Shown one piece after another: positions 35,952 to 45,124 of a DNA stretch of 64,000 bases (its first letter is position 1; every line of letters starts with the position of its first letter). A program made the translations under genes and the position numbers. The notes under the pieces are model-generated. The model did no database searches. It was not told where the DNA came from and saw only the letters and a list, made by a program, of their open reading frames with translations. This DNA is from Hymenobacter crusticola (GTDB lineage Bacteria > Bacteroidota > Bacteroidia > Cytophagales > Hymenobacteraceae), in the NCBI RefSeq assembly GCF_002154225.1, contig NZ_MTSE01000003.1, positions 124,001-188,000 of the forward strand, written 5' to 3'.

Positions 35952-37772
35952 TTAGTACCCGTTTCGCGCACGGTTTTGAATGCGCTTTTCCCACCGCTTG
36001 CGTTTTGGCGCAATACTGCCGCGCAGGTACTTTTCCATTACCATCACTGCACAAGGCGCCGCTGCCGTAGCCCCAAAGCCTCCATTTTCGAGGTATACAG
36101 CTACCGCAATCTTAGGATTATCGGCTGGGGCGAAACCGACGAAGGCAGCGTGGTCGTCACCCTCGTCGTTTTGGACGGTACCCGTTTTGCCTGCTACTGT
36201 GATGCCCACGTCGGCTAGGCTGGAGGCGTCGGCGGTGCCGCCGCGCTGCATCACGGCTACCATGCCAGGTACTAGTGCAGCAAAATTGGCGCTATCGATG
36301 AGGGTGCGGTGCTTTTCAGTGAAGCGCGGCAGTGGCCCGCTCTTCCCAACGCTGCGCACCAGGTGAGGGGTGTAATACCAGCCTCTGTTGGCAATGATGG
36401 CCGCCATGTTGGCCATTTGCAGACCCGTCAGGTTAATTTCTCCTTGCCCGATGCTAAGCGAGTAAATGGAGCGGTACGTCCAATTTGTTGTGCGGCGGGC
36501 CTTGTCGTAATAAGCCGGCGTAGGCAAAAAGCCCGGCGCTTCACGAGGTACGTCCACTCCCAGCACCGAGTCCAGTCCAAACGACCGGACATAGCGGCAC
36601 CAAATAGCTAGGTTGGTGTGGCGCTCGGCTACCGTATCCACGGCTAGGCTGTCAGACATGCGGTCGATCAGGTTCTGCATCACCTGGTAGAAATAGGGGT
36701 TGCAGCTGTACTTCAGACCCATCGTCAGGCTTTTGGCCGAGGGATGGTGGTGCACGCAACTAACCAGCGACTGGTCGCAGCGGAAGCCCGTAGTAGGGCT
36801 GATAGCACCTAGCTGCAACGCTACCGCGGCATTCACTAGCTTAAAGACGGAGCCGGGCGGGTTGGCCAACATAGCTGGCCGGTTCAGCAGCGGCATGTCT
36901 TCGCTTTGTAGCAACTCGGTGCGTATCCTGGCCTGGTCGGGCGCCGTGATGGTGGATGCCTTATACACCGGCGCTGACACGGAGCATAGAATCTCGCCGG
37001 TGCGTGGGTCTAGGGCCACCAAGTAGCCTCGGCGGCCGCCCATCAGCTTCTCGGCGTAGGCTTGTAGCTTCACATCGAGGGTCAGGTGCAGGTCTTGACC
37101 TTGCAGGAAAGCCGTGTCTTTTGCCCAAGTTCCATGTTCCTTGCCCTGCTTATCTACTAGCGGGTGCAAGTAGCCATGGTGGCCGTTGAGCAGGCCGTTG
37201 TAGTAGCTCTCGACGCCACCGCTGCGTAGCCGGTAAAAGCGGCCGCGCCGGTAGCGCTTGGCTTGCCGGTAGAAGATCTGCGCCTCCGAACTTAGGTAAC
37301 CTAGTACGGGGGCACCCGCGTCGGTAGTGTACGTGCGTTGGCGGCGCGTGATAAGAGTGAGGTTGGGCACTGTAGCACTGCTGTCGCGCTGCACGCGCTT
37401 GACTTCGGCGGCCGTGAGGCGAAGTTGAACCGGGTAGCCAAATTGGCCTTTGCCGTAGGGGAGGGCATCGGCAATGCGCTGCCGAACGGTGGTGGAGTCC
37501 CAACCCAAGAGCTGGCCCAGAGCGAGGGTGTCGAGTACGCGGCGCGGCAGCTTCAACAGGTATTGCGCGCGGGTAGCTACCAGCACGGAGTCATTCCGGT
37601 CGAGCACGCGGCCTCGGAATAGCGAGTCGGATACCACCACGCGGCGCCGGGTGTATTCTTCCCGTTCGCTCTGAGCGGGTTGGTCTTGCTGCTGATCGGG
37701 GGAAGAGCAGGCGGCCAGCAACAAGAGTAATCCGAGTAAAGTTGTTTTACAAATAGTAAAAGCTATACGCAT
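35952..37772 (-). CDS. PBP2-like peptidoglycan transpeptidase, apparent lipoprotein
   Basis: A 606-residue class B penicillin-binding protein. Transpeptidase motifs are complete: PPGSVFKL (Ser-x-x-Lys), SCN in LKYSCNPYF (Ser-x-Asn) and AGKTGTVQN (Lys-Thr-Gly). The dimerisation domain has GRVLDRNDSVLV and YNGLLNGHHG, as in MrdA/PBP2. Unusually, the N-terminus is LGLLLLLAACSSPDQQQ: a lipobox-like end instead of the normal uncleaved membrane anchor. None of the rod-shape genes (mreBCD, rodA) is next to it. It cross-links wall peptide stems, and may be a specialised paralogue. Confidence 0.88.
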   Translation of the reverse strand: MRIAFTICKTTLLGLLLLLAACSSPDQQQDQPAQSEREEYTRRRVVVSDSLFRGRVLDRNDSVLVATRAQYLLKLPRRVLDTLALGQLLGWDSTTVRQRIADALPYGKGQFGYPVQLRLTAAEVKRVQRDSSATVPNLTLITRRQRTYTTDAGAPVLGYLSSEAQIFYRQAKRYRRGRFYRLRSGGVESYYNGLLNGHHGYLHPLVDKQGKEHGTWAKDTAFLQGQDLHLTLDVKLQAYAEKLMGGRRGYLVALDPRTGEILCSVSAPVYKASTITAPDQARIRTELLQSEDMPLLNRPAMLANPPGSVFKLVNAAVALQLGAISPTTGFRCDQSLVSCVHHHPSAKSLTMGLKYSCNPYFYQVMQNLIDRMSDSLAVDTVAERHTNLAIWCRYVRSFGLDSVLGVDVPREAPGFLPTPAYYDKARRTTNWTYRSIYSLSIGQGEINLTGLQMANMAAIIANRGWYYTPHLVRSVGKSGPLPRFTEKHRTLIDSANFAALVPGMVAVMQRGGTADASSLADVGITVAGKTGTVQNDEGDDHAAFVGFAPADNPKIAVAVYLENGGFGATAAAPCAVMVMEKYLRGSIAPKRKRWEKRIQNRARNGY

Positions 37773-38015
37773 GAGGTAAAGCTAGGTAATTACCGGTCTT
37801 CGGTTCATACTTTTCGATGAACCTAGCTCGTCGCCACTCAAACCATGCCGAAACCAAACCTGCGCCGACAGTCTATTTTTGATAGCCGCTTAACTTATCT
37901 AATTGCCCAACCCGCGCTAATGGAGGTTGGGTAGAAGTCATCGAAGCTCCAAGAAACCACGCAAGCAGAACATCTGGCGGCTACTAAGGTTACTCGGTAC
38001 ATCTGCTTGCTTCCT

Positions 38016-38882
38016 ATGAACTACTCTACCTACACTTCCGAGCTGTACGACCTGCCCGCCGTGGAAACTAGCGCGGCGCAGGCATGGCCGGGGCTGCGGG
38101 TGGAGCGCTACCAGTTGGAGCCCGGCGGAGTGCCCGCGCATTTTCATGCCCAACACCTGCTGCTTATTCACCAGGCAGCGCAGGCGGTACGCTCCCACCG
38201 CCCAAGCGGAAATAGGGCGGAGGAGGGGCTGTTTCGGTGCAACGACGCGGGCCTGTATCCGGCCGGAGAATACGGACCTTCCGCCTGGGACGGGCCGGCC
38301 GACGTCATCCACGTGCACCTAGACCCCGAGTGGCTGGAAACCCGCGCCCGCCAAAGCCTCGACTTGGTGCATTTCAACCTGCGCGAACGGTTTCGGTTTG
38401 AGGACGGCCTGTTGCCTTACCTAAGTCGGCAACTGCTGGCGGCGGCCGGGCGCGAGCATGCGCTCGGGCTGCTCTACGCGGAGTCGTTGGTGAACACGCT
38501 AGGGTACCATCTTATTGAGCATCACGCCACGTACGAGCGACGCATTGCGGGCACCGGGGCTCGGTTGTCGGCGGCGGTGCTGGCGCGCATCGATTCCTAC
38601 GTGGAAGCCTCGGCGGAGCAAACCATCACGCTGGCGGCGCTGGCCGACCTAGCAAACCTGAGCGTCTTTCACTTTGCCCGGCGCTTCAAGCTGACTACCG
38701 GCCGTTCGCCCTACCAATACGTGCTCGACTGGAAAATCAAGCGGGCCCGCCAACTGCTGCGCGCCGGTGGATTGCCCATTGCCGCTATTAGCGATGCGCT
38801 AGGTTTTGCCTCGCCCGCCCATTTTTCAGCCGCGTTCAAACGAGCGGTTGGGCAAAGTCCGCGTGAGTTTCAGCGCACCTAG
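38016..38882 (+). CDS. AraC family transcriptional regulator
   Basis: A 288-residue regulator starting at the ATG at 38016. The N-terminus is a cupin-like sensor (PGGVPAHFHAQHLLLIH with a His cluster). The C-terminal DNA-binding domain has the first HTH in ALADLANLSVFHFARRFKL and the second in ISDALGFASPAHFSAAFKRA, ending GQSPREFQRT. It lies 133 bp upstream of, and on the same strand as, an epoxide-hydrolase-like gene, the likely target. The final codon region overlaps a longer frame of that gene, which was trimmed for this reason. Confidence 0.9.
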   Translation: MNYSTYTSELYDLPAVETSAAQAWPGLRVERYQLEPGGVPAHFHAQHLLLIHQAAQAVRSHRPSGNRAEEGLFRCNDAGLYPAGEYGPSAWDGPADVIHVHLDPEWLETRARQSLDLVHFNLRERFRFEDGLLPYLSRQLLAAAGREHALGLLYAESLVNTLGYHLIEHHATYERRIAGTGARLSAAVLARIDSYVEASAEQTITLAALADLANLSVFHFARRFKLTTGRSPYQYVLDWKIKRARQLLRAGGLPIAAISDALGFASPAHFSAAFKRAVGQSPREFQRT

Positions 38883-39015
38883 CTACAGCTTTTCGAGTAA
38901 GCAAGAATTTGTAAGAAGTCAGCAGGAATCGGGCAGCCGGCCGGAGCGGTTACGGGGAACTTTGCAGCACGCAAATAAGCAGCGAACTACTGCTTTCACC
39001 CCCAACCAATTTCTT

Positions 39016-39990
39016 ATGCATACTCCTATTGCACCAACCGAAGGCACCCAGCACGCCCAATCAAGCGACGTTACATCGGCAGCAAACCTAGACCTCTACT
39101 CAGACGAGGAGCTAGTGAAGAAGCTTCCTGGCTTCACCAACCACTACGTAACCGTCAACGGCATTCGGCTTCACTACGTGGAAGGCGGTAGCGGCAAACC
39201 GCTCATTTGCTTACCCGGTTGGCCCCAAACCTGGTACTCCTACCACCCCATAGCCACCCAATTGGCCCAGCACTACCGCGTCATTATCCTAGACATCCGG
39301 GGCATGGGCACTTCCGACAAACCTAGCTCCGGTTACGACAAAAAAACCATGGCGCAGGATGTGTATGCGTTAACGCAACTGCTTGGCCTACCGAAAGTAG
39401 CGCTGCTAGGTCATGACATCGGGGGCATGGTAGCCATGAGTTTTGCCTTCAACTACCCCGAAGCCATAACCAAAGTAATTCTAGCCGATGGGGGGTACCC
39501 TAGCGAAGGCATGCGGCACATGAGCATGCTGCCCGCCCCTGGCACCTTCGAGGCCAAGATGGACGGCAACAACCCCTACATGTGGTGGATGTCGTTCAAC
39601 CAGATCAAAGAGTTGCCCGAACAACTGCTGGCCGGCCGCTTCCGCTACGTGCTCGACTGGCTCTTTCGCTACGTCATGATCGATGAGCGCCACATGACGG
39701 AGTTTGACCGGCAGGTGTATGCGGCGGCGTACAACCAACCCGAGAACATCCGGGCCGCCAATGCCTGGTACCAAACCTTCAATCAAGACATGGAGGACGC
39801 CACCACCTACCCCCGCCTGACTATGCCGGTATTGGGCATCGGGAGCTACGTGGCCTACAATAACATGCGCATGGGGCTCCCTTATGTAGCTGAAAACCTG
39901 GAGGTAATCGGACTACTCGATAGTGGACATTATATGTTCGAAGAGAAACCCGCCCAAGTAGTAGAGGCTGTCCTGAACTTTCTGCAATAG
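39016..39990 (+). CDS. Alpha/beta hydrolase, epoxide-hydrolase-like
   Basis: A 324-residue alpha/beta hydrolase starting at the ATG at 39016. The nucleophile elbow reads LLGHDIGGMVA: Asp in place of the usual Ser, as in epoxide hydrolases and haloalkane dehalogenases. The LPGWPQTWYSY loop is the HGxP-type oxyanion motif, and RGMGTSDKPSSGYD is the next family signature. The terminal catalytic His lies in LLDSGHYMFEEKP. Together these favour an epoxide hydrolase. The first about 40 residues are a leader without a clear signal peptide. It is probably regulated by the AraC gene upstream. Confidence 0.85.
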   Translation: MHTPIAPTEGTQHAQSSDVTSAANLDLYSDEELVKKLPGFTNHYVTVNGIRLHYVEGGSGKPLICLPGWPQTWYSYHPIATQLAQHYRVIILDIRGMGTSDKPSSGYDKKTMAQDVYALTQLLGLPKVALLGHDIGGMVAMSFAFNYPEAITKVILADGGYPSEGMRHMSMLPAPGTFEAKMDGNNPYMWWMSFNQIKELPEQLLAGRFRYVLDWLFRYVMIDERHMTEFDRQVYAAAYNQPENIRAANAWYQTFNQDMEDATTYPRLTMPVLGIGSYVAYNNMRMGLPYVAENLEVIGLLDSGHYMFEEKPAQVVEAVLNFLQ

Positions 39991-40156
39991 CCGGTAGGCG
40001 CAACTCAAGGTTGGCGGCACCTGGGTAGTTCTGCTACTTAGGCGCCGTCAACCAGTGGAGAAGAGTAACGGGGCTATAGCGTGTAGCCAGAGCTGGCACA
40101 AACTACGCGGTATTACACCCACATTAGTTCAGGTCGAAATGCAGCTAAAAAGTCAG

Positions 40157-40933
40157 CTAATTTCCTAAGCGAAAATCAGTTACGCTATTTTGCGTTAGGC
40201 TTATCTGCTCAAAATGGCTGACGGTGCCCGTATCAACGGGGCACTGCGCGCTTACCCCTACCCAGATTGCGGCGGGGTAATTGTTTTTGTAAAGCCGTAC
40301 CATTTGCCAGTTCTTGTTGTCGAGCGAATAGTAGCTCGCTACCGTGCGCGTATCCGACGAAATCTTCATGTACGCCGACGGGCTTTTCACTATGTCGTGG
40401 TTGTTATCGTCGGAGGTACCCATGGTGCGCACCGTCACGATGCGATGGTTGCCGCGCTCATCCTGCTCGAAGCAGTGCTTCTGCCAGAAGCTATCGGTGG
40501 AGTAAATATAGAGCACGCCGGCATTGTAAAGCCCTTTTGCTGTGAAGCCTGGGAAGACCTTCGCAACCAGCGTAAACGGCTTGGTGTTGTCTACTTTCGC
40601 CAGCAGAATGGGAGCTGTGTTGTTCGACAGCTTGCCGTCGTTGGGGTCACTGAAAAAGTCCTTCTTGGCGCCGACCCGGAAAGCCATCCGCCCATTCTTA
40701 TCAACCTTTGTTAAGGTGTCGGCCCCATTGATGGCCTTGGTAAAGTGGATGTTAGCTAGCTTGATATCGCAAGGCGTGCCACTCACCCGGCCAGAGTCTC
40801 CGGCAGTAGCGCTAGTGGCCGCCGGCGCCGACGTATCGCTCGTAGCCGCTACATCCTGCGTTTTGTTGTCGGAGCAGCTACCCAGCAGGACCGTCGCGAG
40901 TACCACAGGGAAAAAGGAAAGCTTCTGCTTCAT
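40157..40933 (-). CDS. DUF1349 domain lipoprotein
   Basis: A 258-residue lipoprotein with signal VVLATVLLGSCSDNKTQ (Cys20). A Thr/Ala/Ser-rich linker (about 25-50) leads to a DUF1349 concanavalin-like domain: KKDFFSDPNDGK, GLYNAGVLYIYSTDSFWQKHCFEQD and WVGVSAQCPVDTGTVSHFE. The family has a beta-sandwich fold like glycan-binding or glycosidase modules, and several members are called regulation-of-enolase-like. No catalytic residues can be assigned. It is probably on the cell envelope. Confidence 0.82.
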   Translation of the reverse strand: MKQKLSFFPVVLATVLLGSCSDNKTQDVAATSDTSAPAATSATAGDSGRVSGTPCDIKLANIHFTKAINGADTLTKVDKNGRMAFRVGAKKDFFSDPNDGKLSNNTAPILLAKVDNTKPFTLVAKVFPGFTAKGLYNAGVLYIYSTDSFWQKHCFEQDERGNHRIVTVRTMGTSDDNNHDIVKSPSAYMKISSDTRTVASYYSLDNKNWQMVRLYKNNYPAAIWVGVSAQCPVDTGTVSHFEQISLTQNSVTDFRLGN

Positions 40934-41278
40934 GTACGCTGGTTTGTAAAAAGGTGGGCGGCTTTTAGGAAGAAGCTCTGGCAGGGAGCCATGAGAAGCT
41001 CCAGCGACAAGTGCGTAGGTGGAGTGCTGTTTCGTTTTTTCTTCGCTAAGGTGTGAATTTATTGCTAGATAGTACGCATGAGCTTGTTGCGCCTACTTAT
41101 GAAACTGAGTAGGGCCTACCTAAATAGAAATGACACCTAGGTTGCTCTAAGTGGCGCAGCACAGGCTTGCCGCAATCACGGCAGTGGATGCCTAACCTTT
41201 ATCTGAAGCGAGGCATGTGTTATAACACCCTATTATGTGAGGAATGCTGAACTCGCGCCAGACGAACGCTCTTTGGTT
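40934..41278. other. Spacer holding a degenerate composite repeat
   Basis: About 345 bases between two minus-strand genes. The first half is AT-rich leader for the DUF1349 gene. The second half (41134-41262) is a decayed copy of the palindromic repeat family that surrounds the RAYT gene at 45 kb. Confidence 0.5.
41134..41262. repeat. Degenerate copy of the RAYT-associated repeat
   Basis: It shares the words CACCTAGGTTGCTCTA (41134-41149) with 42723-42738, and GCTTGCCGC...CGGCAGTGGA (hairpin at 41168-41184) with 45829-45850. It ends in the half-palindrome AACTCGCGCCAG (41250-41261). The middle has decayed. Confidence 0.55.
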
Positions 41279-41881
41279 CTACTGGTTCCGGGTCCACTTC
41301 ACATGCAGGATCTTCGATTCCTGGCCGGTTTGTGGGTCTACCCGATAGATTTCGAGCACCTCGGTATTTGCGTCTACGATGGTATAGACTTCCTTCATAT
41401 CCGCTGCTTTACCGGTGGCGTTATTCATCTGTTGGTAGCGAAACGTCATGGTTTTCGAGGCGGCGTCCCAGGGGCCTTCCATCGCTACTCCGTTGCCGCC
41501 ATCTTGGATCATGGCGCGGGTAAAGATCTTTTTGTTGGCGTCGTAGCCCGTTACCCGAATCCCGGTAATGGGCTTACCCATAATCACGTAGGTAATCTCC
41601 GAGACTTGGTAGAGCCCACCCATCGCCATGTGATTGATTAGGGTAGAGGTACTCGTCATCGGGGGAGCATCCGGGGAAAACGTCATCGTGGCCTGACCGG
41701 TCCATGCACCGTTCGACCGCGCCAGCATCTTATGGAATTCGTCAGCCGCGCCGGGTTGCTCAGTGGCTACGGCAGTAACCGGGGCAGACGTTTTTGCTTT
41801 GGTTGCGGCGAGCGGTTGTTGGCCCAGCGCAACGTGGGCTAAGCATAGACTCGAAAGAGTAGTGAGGGCAAGAAGCTTCAT
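41279..41881 (-). CDS. DUF1579 family secreted protein
   Basis: A 200-residue exported protein starting at the ATG at 41881, signal peptide LLALTTLSSLCLAHVALGQ. The mature domain shows the DUF1579 pattern: FHKMLARSNGAWTGQATMTF, then SEITYVIMGKPITGIRVTGYD and MEGPWDAASKTMTFRYQ, ending ILHVKWTRNQ. The family is a lipocalin-like periplasmic domain of unknown role. A longer in-frame start (41956) was rejected because the signal peptide would be internal. Confidence 0.85.
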   Translation of the reverse strand: MKLLALTTLSSLCLAHVALGQQPLAATKAKTSAPVTAVATEQPGAADEFHKMLARSNGAWTGQATMTFSPDAPPMTSTSTLINHMAMGGLYQVSEITYVIMGKPITGIRVTGYDANKKIFTRAMIQDGGNGVAMEGPWDAASKTMTFRYQQMNNATGKAADMKEVYTIVDANTEVLEIYRVDPQTGQESKILHVKWTRNQ

Positions 41882-42186
41882 TTGAGGGCCGTAATGGTTT
41901 GGAAAGAAGACCGTTGGCTGCATTCCTAAAAGAGAAACCTTCTTGTTCAAGGGCAAGGCGCTAAAGCTCCTATGCTTTGCGATTTAGCGACCTGAAAACT
42001 TGGATTCTATCAAAGGGAAGTACGCGTGCCAACTCAAAGTAAAGAACGGCTGCTAACAGGATAGTATCAATCACATAAATATGTGAGCAACAGAACGATA
42101 TTCATGCATAGCTAGCAGGAGCTGTGCCGCGCTAGGTAGAGTCAACGCCGTTAGGATAGCTGAGCTTTTTGCGTAGTTTACGCCTT
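41882..42186. other. Divergent spacer with one small palindrome
   Basis: About 305 bases between the DUF1579 gene (minus) and the acetyltransferase gene (plus). Apart from the palindrome at 42071-42086 nothing gene-like is seen. It should contain both promoters. Confidence 0.45.
42071..42086. promoter_or_regulatory. 16-bp palindrome, possible operator
   Basis: TCACATAAATATGTGA: 7-bp perfect arms around AA. It sits 101 bp before the acetyltransferase start and 190 bp before the DUF1579 start. It looks like a dimeric regulator site, but no cognate regulator is known. Confidence 0.35.
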
Positions 42187-42699
42187 ATGCGCCCCGATGT
42201 CTTTCCCTTTTTTCCAGAGCTGCGCACGGCCCAGTTGCGGTTGCGTGCCCTCGTGCCTGCCGACCTCGACGCCGTGCAGCCAATTACGTTCTACGACGGG
42301 CAACCCGCTGCCACGCGTGAACAGGCAGAGCGTATGCTAGCCCACATTGAGCAGGATTACCACAACGGCCAGACGATTCACTGGGCCGTCGCGCTAGCTA
42401 ACACTAATACGCTGGTGGGTACCTGCGGATTCTACCGCGGCTTTGCCGACGCTCATGGCGAAATCGGCTACGTACTGCGCTCTGACTACCGCAGCCGTGG
42501 GCTGATGACCGAAGCCGTACGGGCGGCGTGCGTGTTTGGCTTCGAGCAGCTAGCCTTGCAGCAAATCGAGGCCTACACTGAGCCCGATAATGGCGCCTCG
42601 CAGCGGCTCCTGACACGCGTAGGCTTCACACCCACCGACCCCGTCGTGCCTGAATTGCGGTGCTACGTGCTGCGACCGGACAACTTGGAGCGAGTGTGA
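42187..42699 (+). CDS. GNAT family N-acetyltransferase (RimJ/RimL type)
   Basis: A 170-residue acetyltransferase starting at the ATG at 42187. The RimJ-like pattern starts LRTAQLRLRALVPADLDAVQ. Then come VGTCGFYRGFADAHGEIGYV and the acetyl-CoA loop RSRGLMTEAVRAACVFGF, with the late motif AYTEPDNGASQRLLTRVGF. Members acetylate ribosomal protein N-termini, antibiotics or small amines; the substrate here is unknown. A longer in-frame TTG start at 42169 was rejected. Confidence 0.88.
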   Translation: MRPDVFPFFPELRTAQLRLRALVPADLDAVQPITFYDGQPAATREQAERMLAHIEQDYHNGQTIHWAVALANTNTLVGTCGFYRGFADAHGEIGYVLRSDYRSRGLMTEAVRAACVFGFEQLALQQIEAYTEPDNGASQRLLTRVGFTPTDPVVPELRCYVLRPDNLERV

Positions 42700-42748
42700 A
42701 TGTGTGTTAGAACGACAAACGTCACCTAGGTTGCTCTAGATGGCACAC

Positions 42749-42785
42749 TTGGCGCGAGTTTAGCGCAGTATAACTCACGCCAGTT
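42749..42785. repeat. RAYT-associated palindrome (REP-like), copy b
   Basis: TTGGCGCGAGTT (42749-42760) and AACTCACGCCAGTT (42772-42785) are near-perfect inverted arms around an 11-base middle. The same palindrome flanks the RAYT gene at 45719-45752. It lies 28 bp upstream of an AT-rich orphan gene. Confidence 0.7.
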
Positions 42786-42812
42786 AAAACCTAAAATTGA
42801 AATTATAAAGGA

Positions 42813-43418
42813 GTGGAGCAGATAGTGTACAAATCTAAAATAAGCCCGCTTTATATAGGATTTGTAGTAGGAGGTGCTGTGTTGTGTGGCTGTTTCAGCT
42901 ATATCCTTCTTACATCACCATGGTATATTACCGATGAAACAGATAAAGCTATAGGTACTATTATATTTTGGCTACTTACTGGCGGATTTATTGCATTTAC
43001 AAGTGTGTCGATTTTTGTATTAATTACTATGCGGAGCTTCGTTTTGACTAATAAAGCTTTGATAATTAAACAGCCTATTTTGCTGCAAAAGCGCAGAATA
43101 GAATTAGTAGATATTGAAGCAATAGAAGAGAGAAAGCTTTCAATTAACTCGTCGCATGATTTTAGAGATTTTAATGTTTATCGAGGCAAGCAAACGTATA
43201 TAAAGCGTTCCAACGAAAAGGATATAAAAATCACCTCCTTCGAAACACGGAATTATCATTCTTTTATCGCTCATGTTCAGAATGAGCGAAGGAGGTTCAA
43301 ATGGTGCCTTGATGATGATAAGTTGTGTAAGCTTGATAGAAGTTGGAGTGGGTATGGATGGATGGCTTTTCTGTTGTTAATGGCTTGCGCGTTGCTATAC
43401 AGCTTATTGAATCGATAG
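42813..43418 (+). CDS. AT-rich hypothetical membrane protein
   Basis: A 201-residue protein from a GTG at 42813, preceded by AAAGGAG. Two helices near the N-terminus (ISPLYIGFVVGGAVLCGCFS; IIFWLLTGGFIAFTSVSIFV) and one at the very C-terminus (GWMAFLLLMACALLYSLL) flank a soluble part that resembles a PH-like membrane domain (LTNKALIIKQPILLQKRRIEL). No family is firmly recognised. Base composition is far richer in A/T than its neighbours, and repeats lie on both sides, so it was probably acquired by transfer. Confidence 0.65.
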   Translation: MEQIVYKSKISPLYIGFVVGGAVLCGCFSYILLTSPWYITDETDKAIGTIIFWLLTGGFIAFTSVSIFVLITMRSFVLTNKALIIKQPILLQKRRIELVDIEAIEERKLSINSSHDFRDFNVYRGKQTYIKRSNEKDIKITSFETRNYHSFIAHVQNERRRFKWCLDDDKLCKLDRSWSGYGWMAFLLLMACALLYSLLNR

Positions 43419-43449
43419 AACTTCTGCTAGAGTGTTGCGGCTCCTGTGT

Positions 43450-43570
43450 CTGAACGCAATTATTGTTGCTAGATGAACAAGCCGGGCGGCATCAGCTTGC
43501 CGCTGATGTGGCAATGGAGGTGCAACCTCCACCTAAAAGCTAGGTACGAGATCTAAACTCGCGCTAGTTG
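43450..43570. repeat. Composite three-hairpin repeat, copy c
   Basis: It starts with a shared lead-in (GAACGCAATTATTGTTGCTA). Then come three hairpins in a row: TTGCCGC/GTGGCAA (43497-43514), TGGAGGT/ACCTCCA (43515-43531) and CTAGGTACGAG/CTCGCGCTAG (43540-43567). The same lead-in, order and spacing occur at 45784-45902. Confidence 0.75.
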
Positions 43571-43589
43571 GAGGTAGGCCACTTGTTTG

Positions 43590-44996
43590 TTAGGCGCGTG
43601 TTTGCCGCCGACGGAAGTACACGAAAAACGGGAGGCCGGTCAGAATCAGGCCGAAGCCCAAGAGCGACTGGGTAGGCTGCGTAACCAGTGTGTGGCCAGT
43701 GAAGGTGAGGGCAAACAGGATGAGCACGATTTGCACGAACGGAAAGCCGGGCACCGGGCCTGGAATGCGGCCTTGCCGTTTCATTTTCACCACGGCCACG
43801 GCCAGCAAGCCATAAAAGAGGAAGGTAGCAAAAATAACCAGGTCAGTTAGGCGCTCGAAGGTGCCGGAGATAATGAGCAGGCTGCTCCACGTTAGGGTGT
43901 AAGCCAGGGCGCGGTAGGGCGTGCGGTAGCGGGGGTGCACCGTCGCGGCCGAACGGAAGAAAAAGCCTTCCTGCGCCATGCGGAAGTGCACGCGGGTGTG
44001 CGAGAGCAGCACCGCGTTAAGTGTGCCGAACACGCTCACCAGAATCAAGACTGTGACGCCCGTTTTGCCCCACTTGCCCAGCAAGGCCTCCGCCACCACG
44101 GACGCCCCGATTTCGTTTGGGCCTACCGCCGCCAGCTGGGCCAGGGGCAACGTGCGCAGATACACGTAGTTGACCAGCACGTACAGCACAATGGCTATGC
44201 TGACTCCGCCAACGATGGCGCGGGGCACATTGCGGCGCGGGTTTTTGATTTCGCCCGTGACAAAGGAGAGGTCTACCCAGCCGTCGTAGGCCCAGAACAC
44301 GCTGAGCAAGGCGCCAAAAAAGGCACTGGCCAGCGACACGCTTTGCGTGGGCACTACCGCCGCCGACGTGTTGCCAGAGTTTGGCGAAGCCAGAAACAAG
44401 CCCGCGAAGATGAGCAGCAGAATACCCCCGATTTTGGCCGCCGTGAAGATGTTGCTGAGCCGTCCGCTGCCGCTCACCCCACGGTAGTTTACCCAGGTGA
44501 GGGCCGCCGTGGTGCCGATGGCCAGGAACTTGATGCCCGAGTCGGCGAAGGGGTAAATTAGCTGGCCGATGGAGAGGTGCGCCCAGGCTTGGGCCGGGTT
44601 GGGCAGGGGCATCAACGCGTTGATAGATTGGGCGAAAATGAAGGCCAGCGCCGCCACCGAAGCAGAACCGATGATGGCAAAATCCGTCCACCCGAACAGG
44701 AACGACGCGAAATTGCCAAACGACAGCCGCAGGTACTCGTAGATGCCGCCCGATTCTTCGGTGAGCGAAGCCATACCCGACAGGTTCAGGGCACCGCAGA
44801 TGGTAATCAGGCCCGCCACCATCCAGGCGGCCAGAATCCACTCCGCGCTCAAGCCGCTCTGCGCCAGCGGCACAATCTTCTTGAAAACACCGGACCCAAC
44901 CACGATACCTGCCACCAGCAACGTGCCACTAACTACGCCAAAGGCTCGAACCAGCGTTACGGGAGCAGCCACGGGTGGCTTTTCTGGAATTTTCAT
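43590..44996 (-). CDS. APC superfamily amino-acid permease
   Basis: A 468-residue transporter with 12 predicted transmembrane helices. The family fingerprint VSGTLLVAGIVVGSGVFKKI lies in helix 1, with the unwound GSG site, and LTEESGGIYEYLRLSFG in helix 3. SVFWAYDGWVDLSFVTGEIKNPRRNVPRA is the helix 6 to loop signature (split here as YDGWVDLSF and GEIKNPRRN). It resembles the LAT/serine-threonine exchanger type. The substrate is presumably an amino acid, exchanged or imported. It lies between two repeat elements. Confidence 0.92.
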   Translation of the reverse strand: MKIPEKPPVAAPVTLVRAFGVVSGTLLVAGIVVGSGVFKKIVPLAQSGLSAEWILAAWMVAGLITICGALNLSGMASLTEESGGIYEYLRLSFGNFASFLFGWTDFAIIGSASVAALAFIFAQSINALMPLPNPAQAWAHLSIGQLIYPFADSGIKFLAIGTTAALTWVNYRGVSGSGRLSNIFTAAKIGGILLLIFAGLFLASPNSGNTSAAVVPTQSVSLASAFFGALLSVFWAYDGWVDLSFVTGEIKNPRRNVPRAIVGGVSIAIVLYVLVNYVYLRTLPLAQLAAVGPNEIGASVVAEALLGKWGKTGVTVLILVSVFGTLNAVLLSHTRVHFRMAQEGFFFRSAATVHPRYRTPYRALAYTLTWSSLLIISGTFERLTDLVIFATFLFYGLLAVAVVKMKRQGRIPGPVPGFPFVQIVLILFALTFTGHTLVTQPTQSLLGFGLILTGLPFFVYFRRRQTRA

Positions 44997-45089
44997 GCTC
45001 CAAGGTAACTGGTTTGGCGCTAGGCGGGTCGCTATCAGTTTGCCGTTGGCGCGGCAAGGCTTCTAAAACGAATTTCCTTGTAGCTACTC

Positions 45090-45110
45090 TCTGAATTCGC
45101 GCTAGTTAGA
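45090..45110. repeat. Half-palindrome of the RAYT repeat, copy d
   Basis: GAATTCGCGCTAGTTAGA matches the right arm of copy c (CTCGCGCTAGTTGGAGG) and copy e2. It lies 15 bp beyond the RAYT stop codon, so the transposase gene has repeat sequence on both sides. Confidence 0.55.
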
Positions 45111-45124
45111 ATCAACGAGGCCAT

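Noticed and set aside
43935..44561. A 208-codon plus-strand frame inside the permease gene
   Set aside because: Antisense to a transporter with complete family motifs; composition is charged low-complexity.
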